DNA of 64,000 nucleotides, taken from the NCBI GenBank assembly GCA_017434525.1, contig JAFRFD010000007.1:1-64000 (forward strand), read 5' to 3'. This DNA comes from Methanobrevibacter sp. GTDB lineage: Archaea > Methanobacteriota > Methanobacteria > Methanobacteriales > Methanobacteriaceae. The notes under the pieces are model-generated. The model made no database searches. It saw nothing but the letters and a program-made list of their open reading frames with translations, and was not told where the DNA came from. The position numbers and the translations under genes are program-made. Of the stretch, positions 54,832 through 63,589 are shown piece by piece. Every line of letters starts with the position of its first letter. Position 1 is the first letter of the stretch.

Positions 54832-55293
54832 TTATTTTTTAAATATTTTATCTACAAAAGTTGTCTTTTCATTTGTTTTTTGAACAGCAGCTTTTTTCTT
54901 TTTCTTTTTATTTTTACCGATGTTTTGTTGTTTTTCATATTCTGCTTTTGCTTTTTCACGGCTTGCTTTTGTCCAAGCCCCAACAAGACCCACAACAGCT
55001 CCAACAATGATGATTAAAGCGACCACTGCAAGTATTCCATTTTCGGTTATGAAAAAACCGCTAGGTTGGCCTAAGTATCCTTCCAAAAACAATATTGCAA
55101 TCGGTGTTGATGCAAGTGCACCCATTAATGTTCCCATTTTAATGTTTCCTTGTCCATATCCAGCATATAAAAGTCCTATTGCTGAGAATGGGTAAAGCCA
55201 GTCATTATATTGAAATCCCAATAGTATACATCCTGCAGCTATTGCAGCTCCGAATACTAATGCTTTCATGTTCATTCCTAAATCGTATTTCAT
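54832..55293 (-). CDS. Membrane protein with basic C-terminal tail
   Basis: 153 residues with four membrane segments in the first 110, followed by a very basic cytoplasmic tail (KNKKKKKK, then KIFKK at the end). GGAGA lies 7 nt before the ATG. It follows the DUF5518-like gene by 18 nt on the same strand, so both are probably co-transcribed. No family recognised. It converges on purP with 8 nt between the stops. Confidence 0.7.
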   Translation of the reverse strand: MKYDLGMNMKALVFGAAIAAGCILLGFQYNDWLYPFSAIGLLYAGYGQGNIKMGTLMGALASTPIAILFLEGYLGQPSGFFITENGILAVVALIIIVGAVVGLVGAWTKASREKAKAEYEKQQNIGKNKKKKKKAAVQKTNEKTTFVDKIFKK

Positions 55294-55311
55294 TATATAA
55301 TCTCCAAAAAT

Positions 55312-55686
55312 TTAATCTCTATCTTTGGAAGCTATTGCTCCTCCAATCGCTCCTGTAATTCCCATGACAATTGCATAATAAATTAATTCCATCAAGACTG
55401 CAGTTAGGCTTGAAATTCCTGATACTGTAAATCCAGTTAGGCCTCCAAAAATTCCAAACAGGCTTCCTCCAAATGTTGCAATTATGATAAACAGTATTGC
55501 ACAAACGATAGTACCAAATGCTCCTGCAACGGCAGCATTCCACAGGCCTCCAAGGACTCCACTGTGGGCAATATATCCTGTAATAAATCCAACAATTAAT
55601 AATCCTATGAATTCATAATGTGAAAAGAAGGATTTGACAATTACTGCCAATATGAATCCTATAATAACTGCTTTCCATTTTGTCAT
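55312..55686 (-). CDS. DUF5518-like small membrane protein
   Basis: 124 residues with four membrane segments and repeated small-residue patterns (GFITGYIAHSGVLGGLWNA, GGSLFGIFGGLTGF). This gly-rich layout is typical of DUF5518-type proteins common in Methanobacteriales. GTGATATC precedes the ATG. The function is unknown. First gene of a two-gene unit with the downstream membrane protein. Confidence 0.7.
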   Translation of the reverse strand: MTKWKAVIIGFILAVIVKSFFSHYEFIGLLIVGFITGYIAHSGVLGGLWNAAVAGAFGTIVCAILFIIIATFGGSLFGIFGGLTGFTVSGISSLTAVLMELIYYAIVMGITGAIGGAIASKDRD

Positions 55687-55755
55687 GATATCACATTTTA
55701 TTTAAATCAATATGTATTTTTCTGTTCATTTAATTTTAATGTTTTGTTTTTTTTG

Positions 55756-58353
55756 TCAGTAAATATCATTTAGTTTATCCTTTATCTGGTCGAGTATTGC
55801 CTGATGCATTCTTTTTGTAAATTCTCCCTTATCATTTTGATTTAAGACATCCAAATATCCTTGTGAAACCAGATTGAATGCGAAAGGACTAGGAATAACA
55901 GTATTTATTGTTTTGATTTCCATTTCTTCCCTTGCAATCATTTCAATTACTTTCAGGGCATTTTTGATGTCCATATAATCTTCAAGGGCTTCCCGTCTGG
56001 CTTCATTTAATATTGGGAAATTGTCGTCCATGTCCTGAACGAATTTAAGCAGTATTTTCCCGCGCACCTGCTGGCGCCCAACGGATTTGGATTCTCCTTT
56101 GTATTTTCTAAGTGTCATCAGTGATCTTCCGGCGCAGTGCCTGAATCTTGAAGCCAATGTCTCTGTTTTGTTTAGGGATTTTGTCAGAATGGTTTCAAAA
56201 TTTTCAGGAGTCAGTTCCCTAAATGATTCCAGACCTCCAATCTTGCTGTCTGAGCTTAAGTAAAATCCATTGTCAGTGATGGAAATTGTAACGTTCATGT
56301 TGTACCTTCTTGCAACCACATATGCTACTGCCCTTGATAGTGCATCATTTACTTTTCTTCCAAACAGGGAGTGGAAGATTACAAATCTCCTTCCGCCAAA
56401 TCCTTTGTAGTATTCGATTAACAATTTTTGATTGCTTGGAATTTGAGCATATTTGAACTGTTCCACGAAGTATTCGTATATGGAATTTGCCGCAAAATCA
56501 TCAACGTATAGATATTCATGAATGAATTCCATTATCTCTTCCTTGCTTCTCCTGTATCTGAATTTAACATCCATATGTGCTCTAAAACGTTGAATGTCCA
56601 TTGCAAGGTCAAATGCCAGTGGAAGCTGTTGTGAAAACCATGAGGGGATTGTTGGAGGTCCGCTTGCAGGGGTCACATTGATTGTCATTCCCTTTCCATA
56701 GTTGAATCTGTAGGTTCGCCCTCCCAAAACAAAGGTATCTCCCTTTTTCAGTCTTTCCATGAATGTCTCTTCAATTTTTCCGACTGTCTCTCCGTCATAT
56801 TTAACCAAAACCCCTGATGAGTCGGGGATTGTTCCGATGTTTGTTGAATAAAGCATTCTGGCCAGCTTTCCACGTTTTCCAAAGGTGTTTTCCTTATAGT
56901 CAATCCAGATTTTGGCATATACATATCTCTCTTCGAGTTCTTCGTATTCTCCGGCCATGTAACTCAAGACATCTTCATAATCATCTCTTGAGAGGTTCTT
57001 ATAACAATAGCTTTTTCTAATCACGTCATAGGCATAATCGATGTCCCATGGATTTTCAATGCTCATACCGTAGATGTGTTGTGCTAAAACATCCAAACAG
57101 TTTGTAGGTATTGATATTTTATCGATTTTGCCTTCCTTTGCATTTTTCAGCAAAACGGAGCATTCCACTAGGTCATCACGATCCGTAACGATAATTCTTC
57201 CTTTGGACTTTTCGTGTAATTTATGTCCGCTTCGCCCAATTCTTTGAAGGGCCCTTGCAACGGATTTTGGAGAGTTAATCAAAACCACTAAATCAATGTA
57301 TCCGATGTCTATTCCAAGTTCAAGAGATGTTGACGATACGACTGCCTTTAGTTTTCCTTCCTTTAGCTTGTTTTCTGTTTCAAGACGAACTTCTTTTGAT
57401 AGTGATGAGTGGTGCGCCATTATGTTGGAGTCATTGTAATGCATGGGATACATTTTCTTTAGATTATAAACGAAACGTTCCGTGCCGCTACGGGTATTTG
57501 TAAATATCAATGTTGTTTTGTTTTCCCAAATCAAATCATCTAACATGTCATACATGCCTAAACGAGTGTCCTCTTCATCAGCAAGCACGATATCGCTTAC
57601 CGGACACATCACTTCCATATCCATCTCTTTTAGATAGTTGATGTTGACAATTTTGCAGCTTCGCCCAACGCCATATTCGTAGCCCACTAAAAATTTTGCA
57701 ACTTCTTCAATTGGGCTGACGGTTGCCGAAAGACCGATTCTGGTATATTGGCCAATCAAATGTTGCAGTCTCTCCAAGGATAAACTTAAATGAACTCCCC
57801 TTTTGTTTTCAGCCAATGAATGAATCTCATCAATAATGACATATTTCACTCCGCTTAATTTTTCCCTGAATTTCGGTGCAACAAGCAATATGGACAGTGT
57901 TTCGGGGGTTGTAATGAGAATGTGAGGAGGTTTTTTAAGCATTTTTTGTCTTTGATATTGAGATGTGTCGCCGGTTCTAACGGCCTTTCTGATTCCTAGG
58001 CTGCGGCCTGCAATCTTTTCGATTCCCTTTAAAGGTTCATCTAAATTCTTTTCGATATCGTTGTCCAATGCTTTAAGTGGCGAAATGTAAATGCAGTAGA
58101 CCTTATCCTCCAGTTGGTCCTTTTCGGCAAGGTTTGTAAGTTCGCTGATGATTGATAAAAATGCGGTTAATGTTTTACCCGAACCGGTTGGTGATGAGAT
58201 TAGGATGTTGTTTTTCTTGTGGATGTCTATTATTGACTTTTTTTGGGCAGGGGTAAAATCATCAAATTGTGAACTGAACCATTTCTCTACCCATGGATGC
58301 AATATTTTAAATATCTTTTTTTTAGAGTAAGTTTTGGTTTGTTCTTCAATCAT
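55756..58353 (-). CDS. Lhr-type ATP-dependent DNA helicase
   Basis: 865 residues, superfamily 2 helicase of the archaeal Lhr-Core type. Walker A is SPTGSGKT (about 55-62), the DEAH-type box is DEIH, and motif VI is QRIGRSGHK. After the two RecA-like domains come the winged helix and the Lhr-specific C-terminal region. Lhr enzymes unwind forked or Holliday-like DNA and act in replication-coupled repair. AAGGTG lies before the ATG on the minus strand. Length is normal for archaeal Lhr. Confidence 0.92.
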   Translation of the reverse strand: MIEEQTKTYSKKKIFKILHPWVEKWFSSQFDDFTPAQKKSIIDIHKKNNILISSPTGSGKTLTAFLSIISELTNLAEKDQLEDKVYCIYISPLKALDNDIEKNLDEPLKGIEKIAGRSLGIRKAVRTGDTSQYQRQKMLKKPPHILITTPETLSILLVAPKFREKLSGVKYVIIDEIHSLAENKRGVHLSLSLERLQHLIGQYTRIGLSATVSPIEEVAKFLVGYEYGVGRSCKIVNINYLKEMDMEVMCPVSDIVLADEEDTRLGMYDMLDDLIWENKTTLIFTNTRSGTERFVYNLKKMYPMHYNDSNIMAHHSSLSKEVRLETENKLKEGKLKAVVSSTSLELGIDIGYIDLVVLINSPKSVARALQRIGRSGHKLHEKSKGRIIVTDRDDLVECSVLLKNAKEGKIDKISIPTNCLDVLAQHIYGMSIENPWDIDYAYDVIRKSYCYKNLSRDDYEDVLSYMAGEYEELEERYVYAKIWIDYKENTFGKRGKLARMLYSTNIGTIPDSSGVLVKYDGETVGKIEETFMERLKKGDTFVLGGRTYRFNYGKGMTINVTPASGPPTIPSWFSQQLPLAFDLAMDIQRFRAHMDVKFRYRRSKEEIMEFIHEYLYVDDFAANSIYEYFVEQFKYAQIPSNQKLLIEYYKGFGGRRFVIFHSLFGRKVNDALSRAVAYVVARRYNMNVTISITDNGFYLSSDSKIGGLESFRELTPENFETILTKSLNKTETLASRFRHCAGRSLMTLRKYKGESKSVGRQQVRGKILLKFVQDMDDNFPILNEARREALEDYMDIKNALKVIEMIAREEMEIKTINTVIPSPFAFNLVSQGYLDVLNQNDKGEFTKRMHQAILDQIKDKLNDIY

Positions 58354-58625
58354 TTTTTACACCTTTTTTATTAAACTGTAAATATATTCTAATGATATTT
58401 TTTATTTTTATTTTTTTATCATTTATTATAATTTTTGCATAGCTTTTCTGTACAGTTTAAATTTTTTATTTGAATAAATTGCCCAGTCTGTTGTAAAATA
58501 TTAATATTTGTTTTGGATTCAATATTATTTTTCTGAATATGTGCTTAAAAATTATATAATAATAGTTAAATATTTTAATTTTTAATATATTTAATCATAG
58601 GCTCATGCCTTAGGTGGTTAAAAAT

Positions 58626-59396
58626 ATGAAAAACTATTTTGATATTAAAGACAAAGTTGCAGTTGTAACTGGTGCTTCTTCCGGTCTTGGTTGGCAAATT
58701 GCTCAAGCATATGCAAGCCAAGGTGCAAAAGTAGCATTATTTGCAAGAAGAGAAGAAAGACTTCAAGAAAATGTCGCAGAAATCGAAAAAGAATTCGGAA
58801 CTGATGTAATGTATGCAGTTTGTGACGTTGGTGACTACGACAGTATCACAGCAGCAGTTGCAAAAGTTATGGACAACTGGGGCAGAATCGACATTTTAGT
58901 TAACGCAGCAGGTATGGGAAACAACAAAATGGTTACCGATCAAAGCAATGAAGAATGGGAAAGACACATTCACATTGACTTAAGCGGAGTATACTACATG
59001 TGTAAAGCTGTTGGAGAAATCATGATTGAACAAGAATATGGTAAAATCATCAACATCGGTTCAATCCACTCAAGAGTTATCTTCCCTGGTGGAGGAATCA
59101 GTGCATACTCTTCAGCTAAAGGTGGAGTAATGAACTTAACCAAAAACTTGGCAGTTGAATGGGCAAAATACAACATTACTGTAAACGCAATCGGTCCTGC
59201 TGTATTTGCAACTGAATTAACACAAGATACCATTGATTTAGATGGATTCATGGATCTTATTGCAGCATACTGTCCTGCAGGTCGTTTAGGTGAACCTGGT
59301 GAATTGGATGGTATTGCAATTTACTTGGCATCTGATGCATCATCATACTGTACAGGTCAATTGATCTGTATTGACGGTGGTTGGACTGCTATTTAA
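58626..59396 (+). CDS. Short-chain dehydrogenase/reductase
   Basis: 256 residues from ATG 58626 (TAGGTGG upstream); a GTG at 58614 is less likely. The NAD(P) motif is TGASSGLG (15-22), NAAG is at 93-96, and the catalytic residues are Ser146, Tyr161 and Lys165 (YSSAK). The C-terminal CIDGGWTAI matches gluconate 5-dehydrogenase or 3-oxoacyl reductase-like SDRs. The substrate is unknown. Its use of a narrow codon set (ACA, GCA, GTA, CAA) suggests strong expression. The 272 bases upstream hold a TATA-like box near 58548-58555 and nothing else. Confidence 0.88.
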   Translation: MKNYFDIKDKVAVVTGASSGLGWQIAQAYASQGAKVALFARREERLQENVAEIEKEFGTDVMYAVCDVGDYDSITAAVAKVMDNWGRIDILVNAAGMGNNKMVTDQSNEEWERHIHIDLSGVYYMCKAVGEIMIEQEYGKIINIGSIHSRVIFPGGGISAYSSAKGGVMNLTKNLAVEWAKYNITVNAIGPAVFATELTQDTIDLDGFMDLIAAYCPAGRLGEPGELDGIAIYLASDASSYCTGQLICIDGGWTAI

Positions 59397-59429
59397 GAGA
59401 AATTAACTTTTCTCTTAATTTTACTTTTT
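59393..59429 (+). terminator. Terminator of the SDR gene
   Basis: TTAAGAGAAA (59393-59402) pairs perfectly with TTTCTCTTAA (59409-59418) and is followed by a T-rich tract to 59429. The stem includes the SDR stop codon. Confidence 0.65.
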
Positions 59430-59702
59430 TTCTTATTTTTAATATCTGATCTTTGTTGACTTTGAGCAATATCCTCTAATGTATTGTTCAAAAAATTATA
59501 AAGGAGATATTTTTTTGCAAAGATCACGTCTTGAAAAATGTTCATATAATAATTTGTAGCATATTTTGATTGTGTTAAACTTTTTAGCATGTTGTGAATG
59601 CAATTTGAAAAAGTATCATTATCAAATTGGAAGTTGGAAGGTTCCGCACTAAATCTATTATCGTAAAGTTTAAATATTATGTTTTTTCGACTACAATTTT
59701 AC
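59393..59702 (-). pseudogene. Minus-strand gene fragment, possibly from a transposase
   Basis: An open frame of about 103 codons reads on the minus strand from 59702 to a stop at 59393, protein-like throughout (LYDNRFSAEPSNFQFDND, MLKSLTQSKYATNYYMNIFQ, EDIAQSQQRSDIKNKKK). The only start codon is at 59590, inside the coherent part, so the 5' end is missing. A short related peptide (GFCTEPIQDF) is coded on the plus strand at 60445-60474 and then stops. Paired, truncated copies of one coding motif in a gene desert suggest decayed mobile DNA; the family assignment is inference. Confidence 0.3.
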
Positions 59703-59789
59703 TATGTCGCTTCAACAAGCTTTAAATAAGGTTTAATATAATATATAAATCTGAAATAGGCCTCCAATATAAAAACGGAGGTGGTAAGT

Positions 59790-59975
59790 ATGTCTCTTAA
59801 CTTAAGCGATACTTATTCATTATGCGTCACCATTTTTTTTGAATTGAATGATGTCTCCATCCTTTTAAATTACCAAAAAGAGGTGAGAACAATGGAGATA
59901 ATTGTGCTCTTGCTGGCGACATATTATCAAAATATCTTAGTGATATTGATGATTGCTAGAAAAATGAGAGCATAA
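59790..59975 (+). CDS. Small hydrophobic peptide gene with two good start sites (61 aa / 27 aa)
   Basis: The frame from ATG 59790 (preceded by GGAGGTGG, 59777-59784) codes 61 residues. A second start at ATG 59892, preceded by GAGGTGA (59880-59886), gives a 27-residue hydrophobic peptide MEIIVLLLATYYQNILVILM followed by the basic tail IARKMRA. A TATA-like box (AATATATAAAT, 59740-59750) lies upstream, with transcription predicted near 59770. A short membrane helix plus basic tail and a strong ribosome binding site is the look of type I toxin or holin-like peptides of Firmicutes; this is inference. A 105-nt stem-closed element follows 25 nt downstream. Confidence 0.45.
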   Translation: MSLNLSDTYSLCVTIFFELNDVSILLNYQKEVRTMEIIVLLLATYYQNILVILMIARKMRA

Positions 59976-60000
59976 TGTCTCTTTAATTCGCCTCATTAAA

Positions 60001-60105
60001 TGTAATTGATTAAAACCCATTTCGATGATGGACTTTTAGAAAATTCATTCCCCAAAATGATTTGGCCGAGGCCTTTTCGCCTGAGAAGAACACTAATCAA
60101 TTACA
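60001..60105 (+). ncRNA. Stem-closed 105-nt element, candidate structured RNA
   Basis: TGTAATTGATTA (60001-60012) and TAATCAATTACA (60094-60105) are perfectly complementary over 12 bp and enclose 81 nt. Inside are ATGATGG (60025-60031), which resembles a C box (RUGAUGA), and CTGA (60081-60084), which matches a D box, so an archaeal C/D-box RNA is one reading. The distance between stem and boxes is larger than usual, and a 3'-UTR structure of the small peptide gene is the other reading. Confidence 0.35.
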
Positions 60106-60154
60106 ATTCTTAAAAATAATTACATTTATATATGACATTCCACAATATACTAAC

Positions 60155-60287
60155 ACAAGAGCGTTATCTCCACGTGAGAAAACCTCAAACCGGTAATTTA
60201 ATAGGTTTTAATGTCTAAGGGGAATGTATTGTGAGGTAAAACTCACAATATAGACATTAATAGAACTATTTTGAATGCTTTTTTTAA
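60155..60287 (+). ncRNA. Candidate independently transcribed small RNA
   Basis: A clear TATA box, TTTATATA (60125-60132), predicts a start near 60155, and a T-run at 60279-60285 could end the transcript, giving about 130 nt. No ribosome binding site plus start codon combination is seen. Predicted stems are AAAACCT/AGGTTTT (60179-60185 with 60203-60209) and a longer arm AATGTCTA/TAGACATT (60210-60217 with 60251-60258) capped by TTGTGAG/CTCACAA (60229-60235 with 60242-60248). The arm has an asymmetric 11-nt bulge. No known RNA family was recognised. The rest of the 59430-60550 gap holds nothing else supportable. Confidence 0.4.
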
Positions 60288-60550
60288 GTACTTTCACAAT
60301 TATAATCATGGTATGGTCTTTAAATGCCATTTGGAGGGGTTGCATGTTTTGCTATGCCAGTATTGGAGTTAAATATATTTTCTTTAATTCATAGTGCATT
60401 ATTTTTAATATAACTTTGTATTATCATTTAATCAATTATTGGGGGGTTCTGCACTGAACCTATCCAAGATTTTTGAAGTGAATCTTGCTCTATATGGCTA
60501 TAACTATTTCATATATGTAGTTTTTTGGGGGAGGAAAAAAATTTTAAATA

Positions 60551-60581
60551 TTTATATATTCTTAAAATCTAACTTATTATC
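60551..60581 (+). promoter_or_regulatory. TATA box of a probably leaderless HEAT-repeat gene
   Basis: TTTATATATT (60551-60560) is centred about 27 nt before the ATG at 60582 and no ribosome binding site intervenes, so the transcript should start at or next to the ATG. Confidence 0.5.
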
Positions 60582-61421
60582 ATGACAAATTTAGATGAAG
60601 CTATTAACAATTTATCAAATGATGATGTTAAAGTTAGAAAAGAAGCTATCGAATCATTGGTTGGAATCACTGATGAGCAAGCCATTGAACCATTAATCAA
60701 AGCCACTACCGATGAAAGCGCTCAGGTTAGATTTAAAGCTGCTGAAATTTTAGGCAGTATGGGTGATGTGGCCGTTGATAAATTAATTGAAGAATTTGAA
60801 AGTGCTGAAGGAAAAGATAAACGTTTCCTGGCATTTGCACTCAAAGAAACTGAAGATGAAAAGGTCATTCCTTATTTTGTTAAAGCAACTGAAGATGAAG
60901 ATTTCGGAGTTAGAAAAGTTGCCGTACGTTCCTTAGGAGAGCTTCAAGCCGAAAGTGAAATGGACACCATTGCAAAATGTCTTGAAGATGAAGACTGGGG
61001 TGTAAAACTGGCCGCAATCCAGGCATTAGGCGACATTGCAACTGATGATGCAATTGATTTAATTAAAAAAGCAAGAAAAACTGAGGATGATAAGGACTTC
61101 AAGAAATCCTGTAATAAGGCCATCAAAAAAGCTCAAAAAAGACAGAAAGCTAAGGCCTCAGGCGAATCAATTGTAAAAGTCATTCCAATGAGCACAATCA
61201 AAGAAATGGAAAAAACCAACATGCAAAAGGCCATAAAAGAATATGAAAGGTATGTTGAAGCAAGACAGCCAAAGGATGCTCCATATAAGAGATTATGTGT
61301 TCTTTACAGAAAAGCTAATGACTATGACAATGAAGTCAGGGTCATAGAAACAGCTATTGAAGTGTTTGACGGTACCAAAAAGGTTGATTACTTCACTAAA
61401 AGATTGGCTAAATTAAAATAG
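60582..61421 (+). CDS. HEAT-repeat (PBS-lyase-like) protein
   Basis: 279 residues. Residues about 15-170 contain five HEAT repeats of about 30 residues with the typical signature VRFKAAEILGSMGD, VRKVAVRSLGELQ, VKLAAIQALGDIA. A basic linker (KKAQKRQKAKA, about 180-190) leads to a helical, TPR-like C-terminal domain (about 205-279; AIKEYERYVEARQP, KANDYDNEVRVIETAIEVFD). Such proteins act as scaffolds in protein-protein contacts; no partner is evident. It has no membrane segment. Its stop abuts the convergent nitrilase gene with no spacing. Confidence 0.85.
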   Translation: MTNLDEAINNLSNDDVKVRKEAIESLVGITDEQAIEPLIKATTDESAQVRFKAAEILGSMGDVAVDKLIEEFESAEGKDKRFLAFALKETEDEKVIPYFVKATEDEDFGVRKVAVRSLGELQAESEMDTIAKCLEDEDWGVKLAAIQALGDIATDDAIDLIKKARKTEDDKDFKKSCNKAIKKAQKRQKAKASGESIVKVIPMSTIKEMEKTNMQKAIKEYERYVEARQPKDAPYKRLCVLYRKANDYDNEVRVIETAIEVFDGTKKVDYFTKRLAKLK

Positions 61422-62246
61422 TCATTTTTCAATGACTTCGTAGAGATCTTCCCTTTTGTTTTTCAAAAGAGGAAGTTCTTCCCTTACTTTTTTTATTTCA
61501 TCCAAATCGATTTCACAAAATATTATATCTTCTTTTTCGTTGGCTTCAGCCATCACTTCTCCCCAGGGATTTGTGACAATTGAGTGACCGTAGCTATGAT
61601 AGCTTGCATCCTCATTTAATGCAGGTGCAACGCCAATGCAGAAAACCTGATTATCCAATGCGCGAGATCTAAATAACAATTCCCAGTGTGCAGGACCGGT
61701 TGTCATATTGAATGCTCCTGGATAAAACAATACTAAAGCACCATTTTCAACCATGACTCTGGCCAACTCCGGAAATCGAATGTCATAGCAGATTCCAATG
61801 CCAATTTTTCCAAATTCCGTATCGGCTATTGTAAAATCATCTCCCGCAGTCAATACGTCGGATTCCCTAAATGTAATCCTGTCTTTAACGTCTATGTCAA
61901 AAAGATGCATTTTACGGTGTTTGGCAATAATGTTTCCCTGCCTGTCAAAAAGGTAGGATGTATTGAATAGATTGCCGTTATCTTTTTCAGGAATGGACCC
62001 TGCCAGGATGTAAACATTGTTTTCACGGGCCAGTGCTGAAATCCTATTTAATGTATAACTGTCCTTTTCGTTCTCACCATATTCAATGAATTTATCGTTG
62101 GAATATGGGCAGTTAAACATTTCAGGCAAAACTATAAAATCAGAGTTTTCAGAGGCACTGCTTATCATCAAGCTAGCTTTCTTTAAATTTTCCGCCTTAT
62201 CATCGATAACATTCATCTGACAAAGGACAAGTTTGATTTTGGTCAT
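61422..62246 (-). CDS. Nitrilase-superfamily carbon-nitrogen hydrolase (omega-amidase-like)
   Basis: 274 residues. The catalytic triad is visible: Glu42 (LPEMFNCPY), Lys112 (KHRKMHLFD) and Cys153 (GIGICYDIRFPE). The YSND and HLFDIDV motifs place it near Nit2/omega-amidase and NitFhit-type enzymes that deaminate alpha-ketoglutaramate or deaminated glutathione. The exact substrate is inferred only from this resemblance. Length normal; AAGTG lies before the ATG on the minus strand. Confidence 0.9.
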   Translation of the reverse strand: MTKIKLVLCQMNVIDDKAENLKKASLMISSASENSDFIVLPEMFNCPYSNDKFIEYGENEKDSYTLNRISALARENNVYILAGSIPEKDNGNLFNTSYLFDRQGNIIAKHRKMHLFDIDVKDRITFRESDVLTAGDDFTIADTEFGKIGIGICYDIRFPELARVMVENGALVLFYPGAFNMTTGPAHWELLFRSRALDNQVFCIGVAPALNEDASYHSYGHSIVTNPWGEVMAEANEKEDIIFCEIDLDEIKKVREELPLLKNKREDLYEVIEK

Positions 62247-62289
62247 AATAACACTTAAAAAATAGAAAAAAGTATGAAATTAATCATAC

Positions 62290-63015
62290 TTAAGCAATAT
62301 TTGCTGAATTTACCATTGCATTGATTTTATCTGATGTAATTGAATTAATGGAGTCTCCAGTTATTTTGAAAACATATAATTCACCATCAGTAAACATTGA
62401 AACATATCTTGTGTAGTTTCCATCAGAGTCTTCCAAGATTATGTTTGAACCATTTCTACCGTCTAATGTAACGGTTTCAAGAAGTTCAACCGCATCGCCA
62501 TCACTTAAAGCACGACTAATTCTTTGCTGGTTTATCTCCTTTAGAGATGTAGCGCTACTGCTTATGTTATAATGTTCAATAACGGTATTGTTGTCTTTAA
62601 AGAATATTGCGGTTTCATGGTCGGAATCGGTGAGATTCACTTGTTCCCAATCTTTAGGGTATTTGAATGAAAAATCACCTGCATCGTAGTCAGCTAAATC
62701 ACCGGATATTACGCTTGTTGTAGCATTTTTATTTGATCCGGTAATGAAAATTCCACAAATCACAATTAAAGTAATGAGTAAGATTATTCCAATAATAAGT
62801 TTCTTTTCTTTAATGATATCTAATACACTTGGTTCATTGGAAGGTTTTTTTACTTCAGGTTTTTCTTTTTCAATTTTCTTTTCCACTCTTGGTTGTCCTT
62901 CGAAGATGCTTTCCCTTTTAGCGGCAACTTTTGGTTTTGGGAATTTATATCCACAATTTCCACACACGGGAGCACCATCATAACTAGGATTTCCACATTC
63001 AGGACATTTTTTCAC
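62290..63015 (-). CDS. Zinc-ribbon membrane protein with PsbP-like extracytoplasmic domain
   Basis: 241 residues. The N-terminal zinc ribbon CPECGNPSYDGAPVCGNCG (4-22) is followed by a charged linker rich in Lys and Glu, a membrane helix at about residues 73-92 (LIIGIILLITLIVICGIFIT), and an external domain of about 140 residues. That domain begins DFSFKYPKDWEQV, a pattern of PsbP-like lipoprotein domains common in Methanobrevibacter membrane proteins. The function is unknown; the topology suggests sensing or tethering. GAGGTTA precedes the ATG. Confidence 0.8.
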   Translation of the reverse strand: MKKCPECGNPSYDGAPVCGNCGYKFPKPKVAAKRESIFEGQPRVEKKIEKEKPEVKKPSNEPSVLDIIKEKKLIIGIILLITLIVICGIFITGSNKNATTSVISGDLADYDAGDFSFKYPKDWEQVNLTDSDHETAIFFKDNNTVIEHYNISSSATSLKEINQQRISRALSDGDAVELLETVTLDGRNGSNIILEDSDGNYTRYVSMFTDGELYVFKITGDSINSITSDKINAMVNSANIA

Positions 63016-63109
63016 AGCCTAACCTCCATTGAAATTTACATTTTTTTAAATAATGTATATTTATAATAATGTTTTTATTATTTAAAAATATATTTATATC
63101 CGTGGTATA

Positions 63110-63589
63110 ATGGATGGCGATGAAATTATTAATGTTAATGATGTAAATTATGCAATTTATAAAATTGGCGGTTGGAAAAATAGTTATGAAATTAATCAGA
63201 TAGGATTATCTGATGAGATTCCGGTTACAAAAAACACCGTACACCATATTAAATTGTCCATGGAAGAAATTAGAAAGTCCGAGTTCGCTCTTTCAGATAA
63301 AACAGTCAACGGATTTGTAGCTATTGCAACACAATTGAATCCAAAAATTATAGAGATGGATGTTGAAGACATCATCTCACTTGAAAAAGAAGAGTACGAT
63401 AATATATTGGCCGAATTGGACGGTTTGGAGTTATTGGATGAGGATGACACAGTTCCTCTTGAAAATGATGAATATCTCATTTACAAGTTGCAAAAAGAGT
63501 GTCATGTTACAACTGCAACTCCTGCAAATGACTTTACAAGGGAATTTCATGCCAAAGAACTTAAAAAGATTGAAGATGCATTGAATTAA
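63110..63589 (+). CDS. Uncharacterised soluble acidic protein
   Basis: 159 residues, acidic (many Asp and Glu), with no membrane segment, signal peptide or recognisable motif. The middle segment [20 protein letters not shown] and the end [20 protein letters not shown] look helical. GTGG stands just before the ATG and a TATA-like box (AAATATATTTATATCC, 63086-63101) is upstream. It converges with nucS, overlapping its 3' end by 4 nt. I do not recognise the family. Confidence 0.7.
   Translation: MDGDEIINVNDVNYAIYKIGGWKNSYEINQIGLSDEIPVTKNTVHHIKLSMEEIRKSEFALSDKTVNGFVAIATQLNPKIIEMDVEDIISLEKEEYDNILAELDGLELLDEDDTVPLENDEYLIYKLQKECHVTTATPANDFTREFHAKELKKIEDALN

Noticed and set aside
54826-55195. Plus-strand open frames opposite the two membrane-protein genes at 54.8-55.7 kb.
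   Set aside because: Shadows of the minus-strand genes, which have ribosome binding sites and normal membrane-protein composition.
59761-59781. CCTCC / GGAGG hairpin that could hide the ribosome binding site of the small peptide gene.
   Set aside because: The TATA box at 59740-59750 predicts a transcript starting near 59770, which would leave CCTCC (59761-59765) untranscribed; five pairs with a long loop are also weak.
60135-60227. ACATTCC (60135-60141) pairing with GGAATGT (60221-60227) as a pseudoknot in the small RNA.
   Set aside because: The left strand lies upstream of the predicted transcription start, so it would not be in the RNA.
60344-60394. A 16-codon frame (MFCYASIGVKYIFFNS) preceded by GGAGGGG at 60333-60339.
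   Set aside because: Too short to distinguish from chance in AT-rich DNA, no promoter or conserved context, and the spacing from the GGAGGGG site is only 4 nt.
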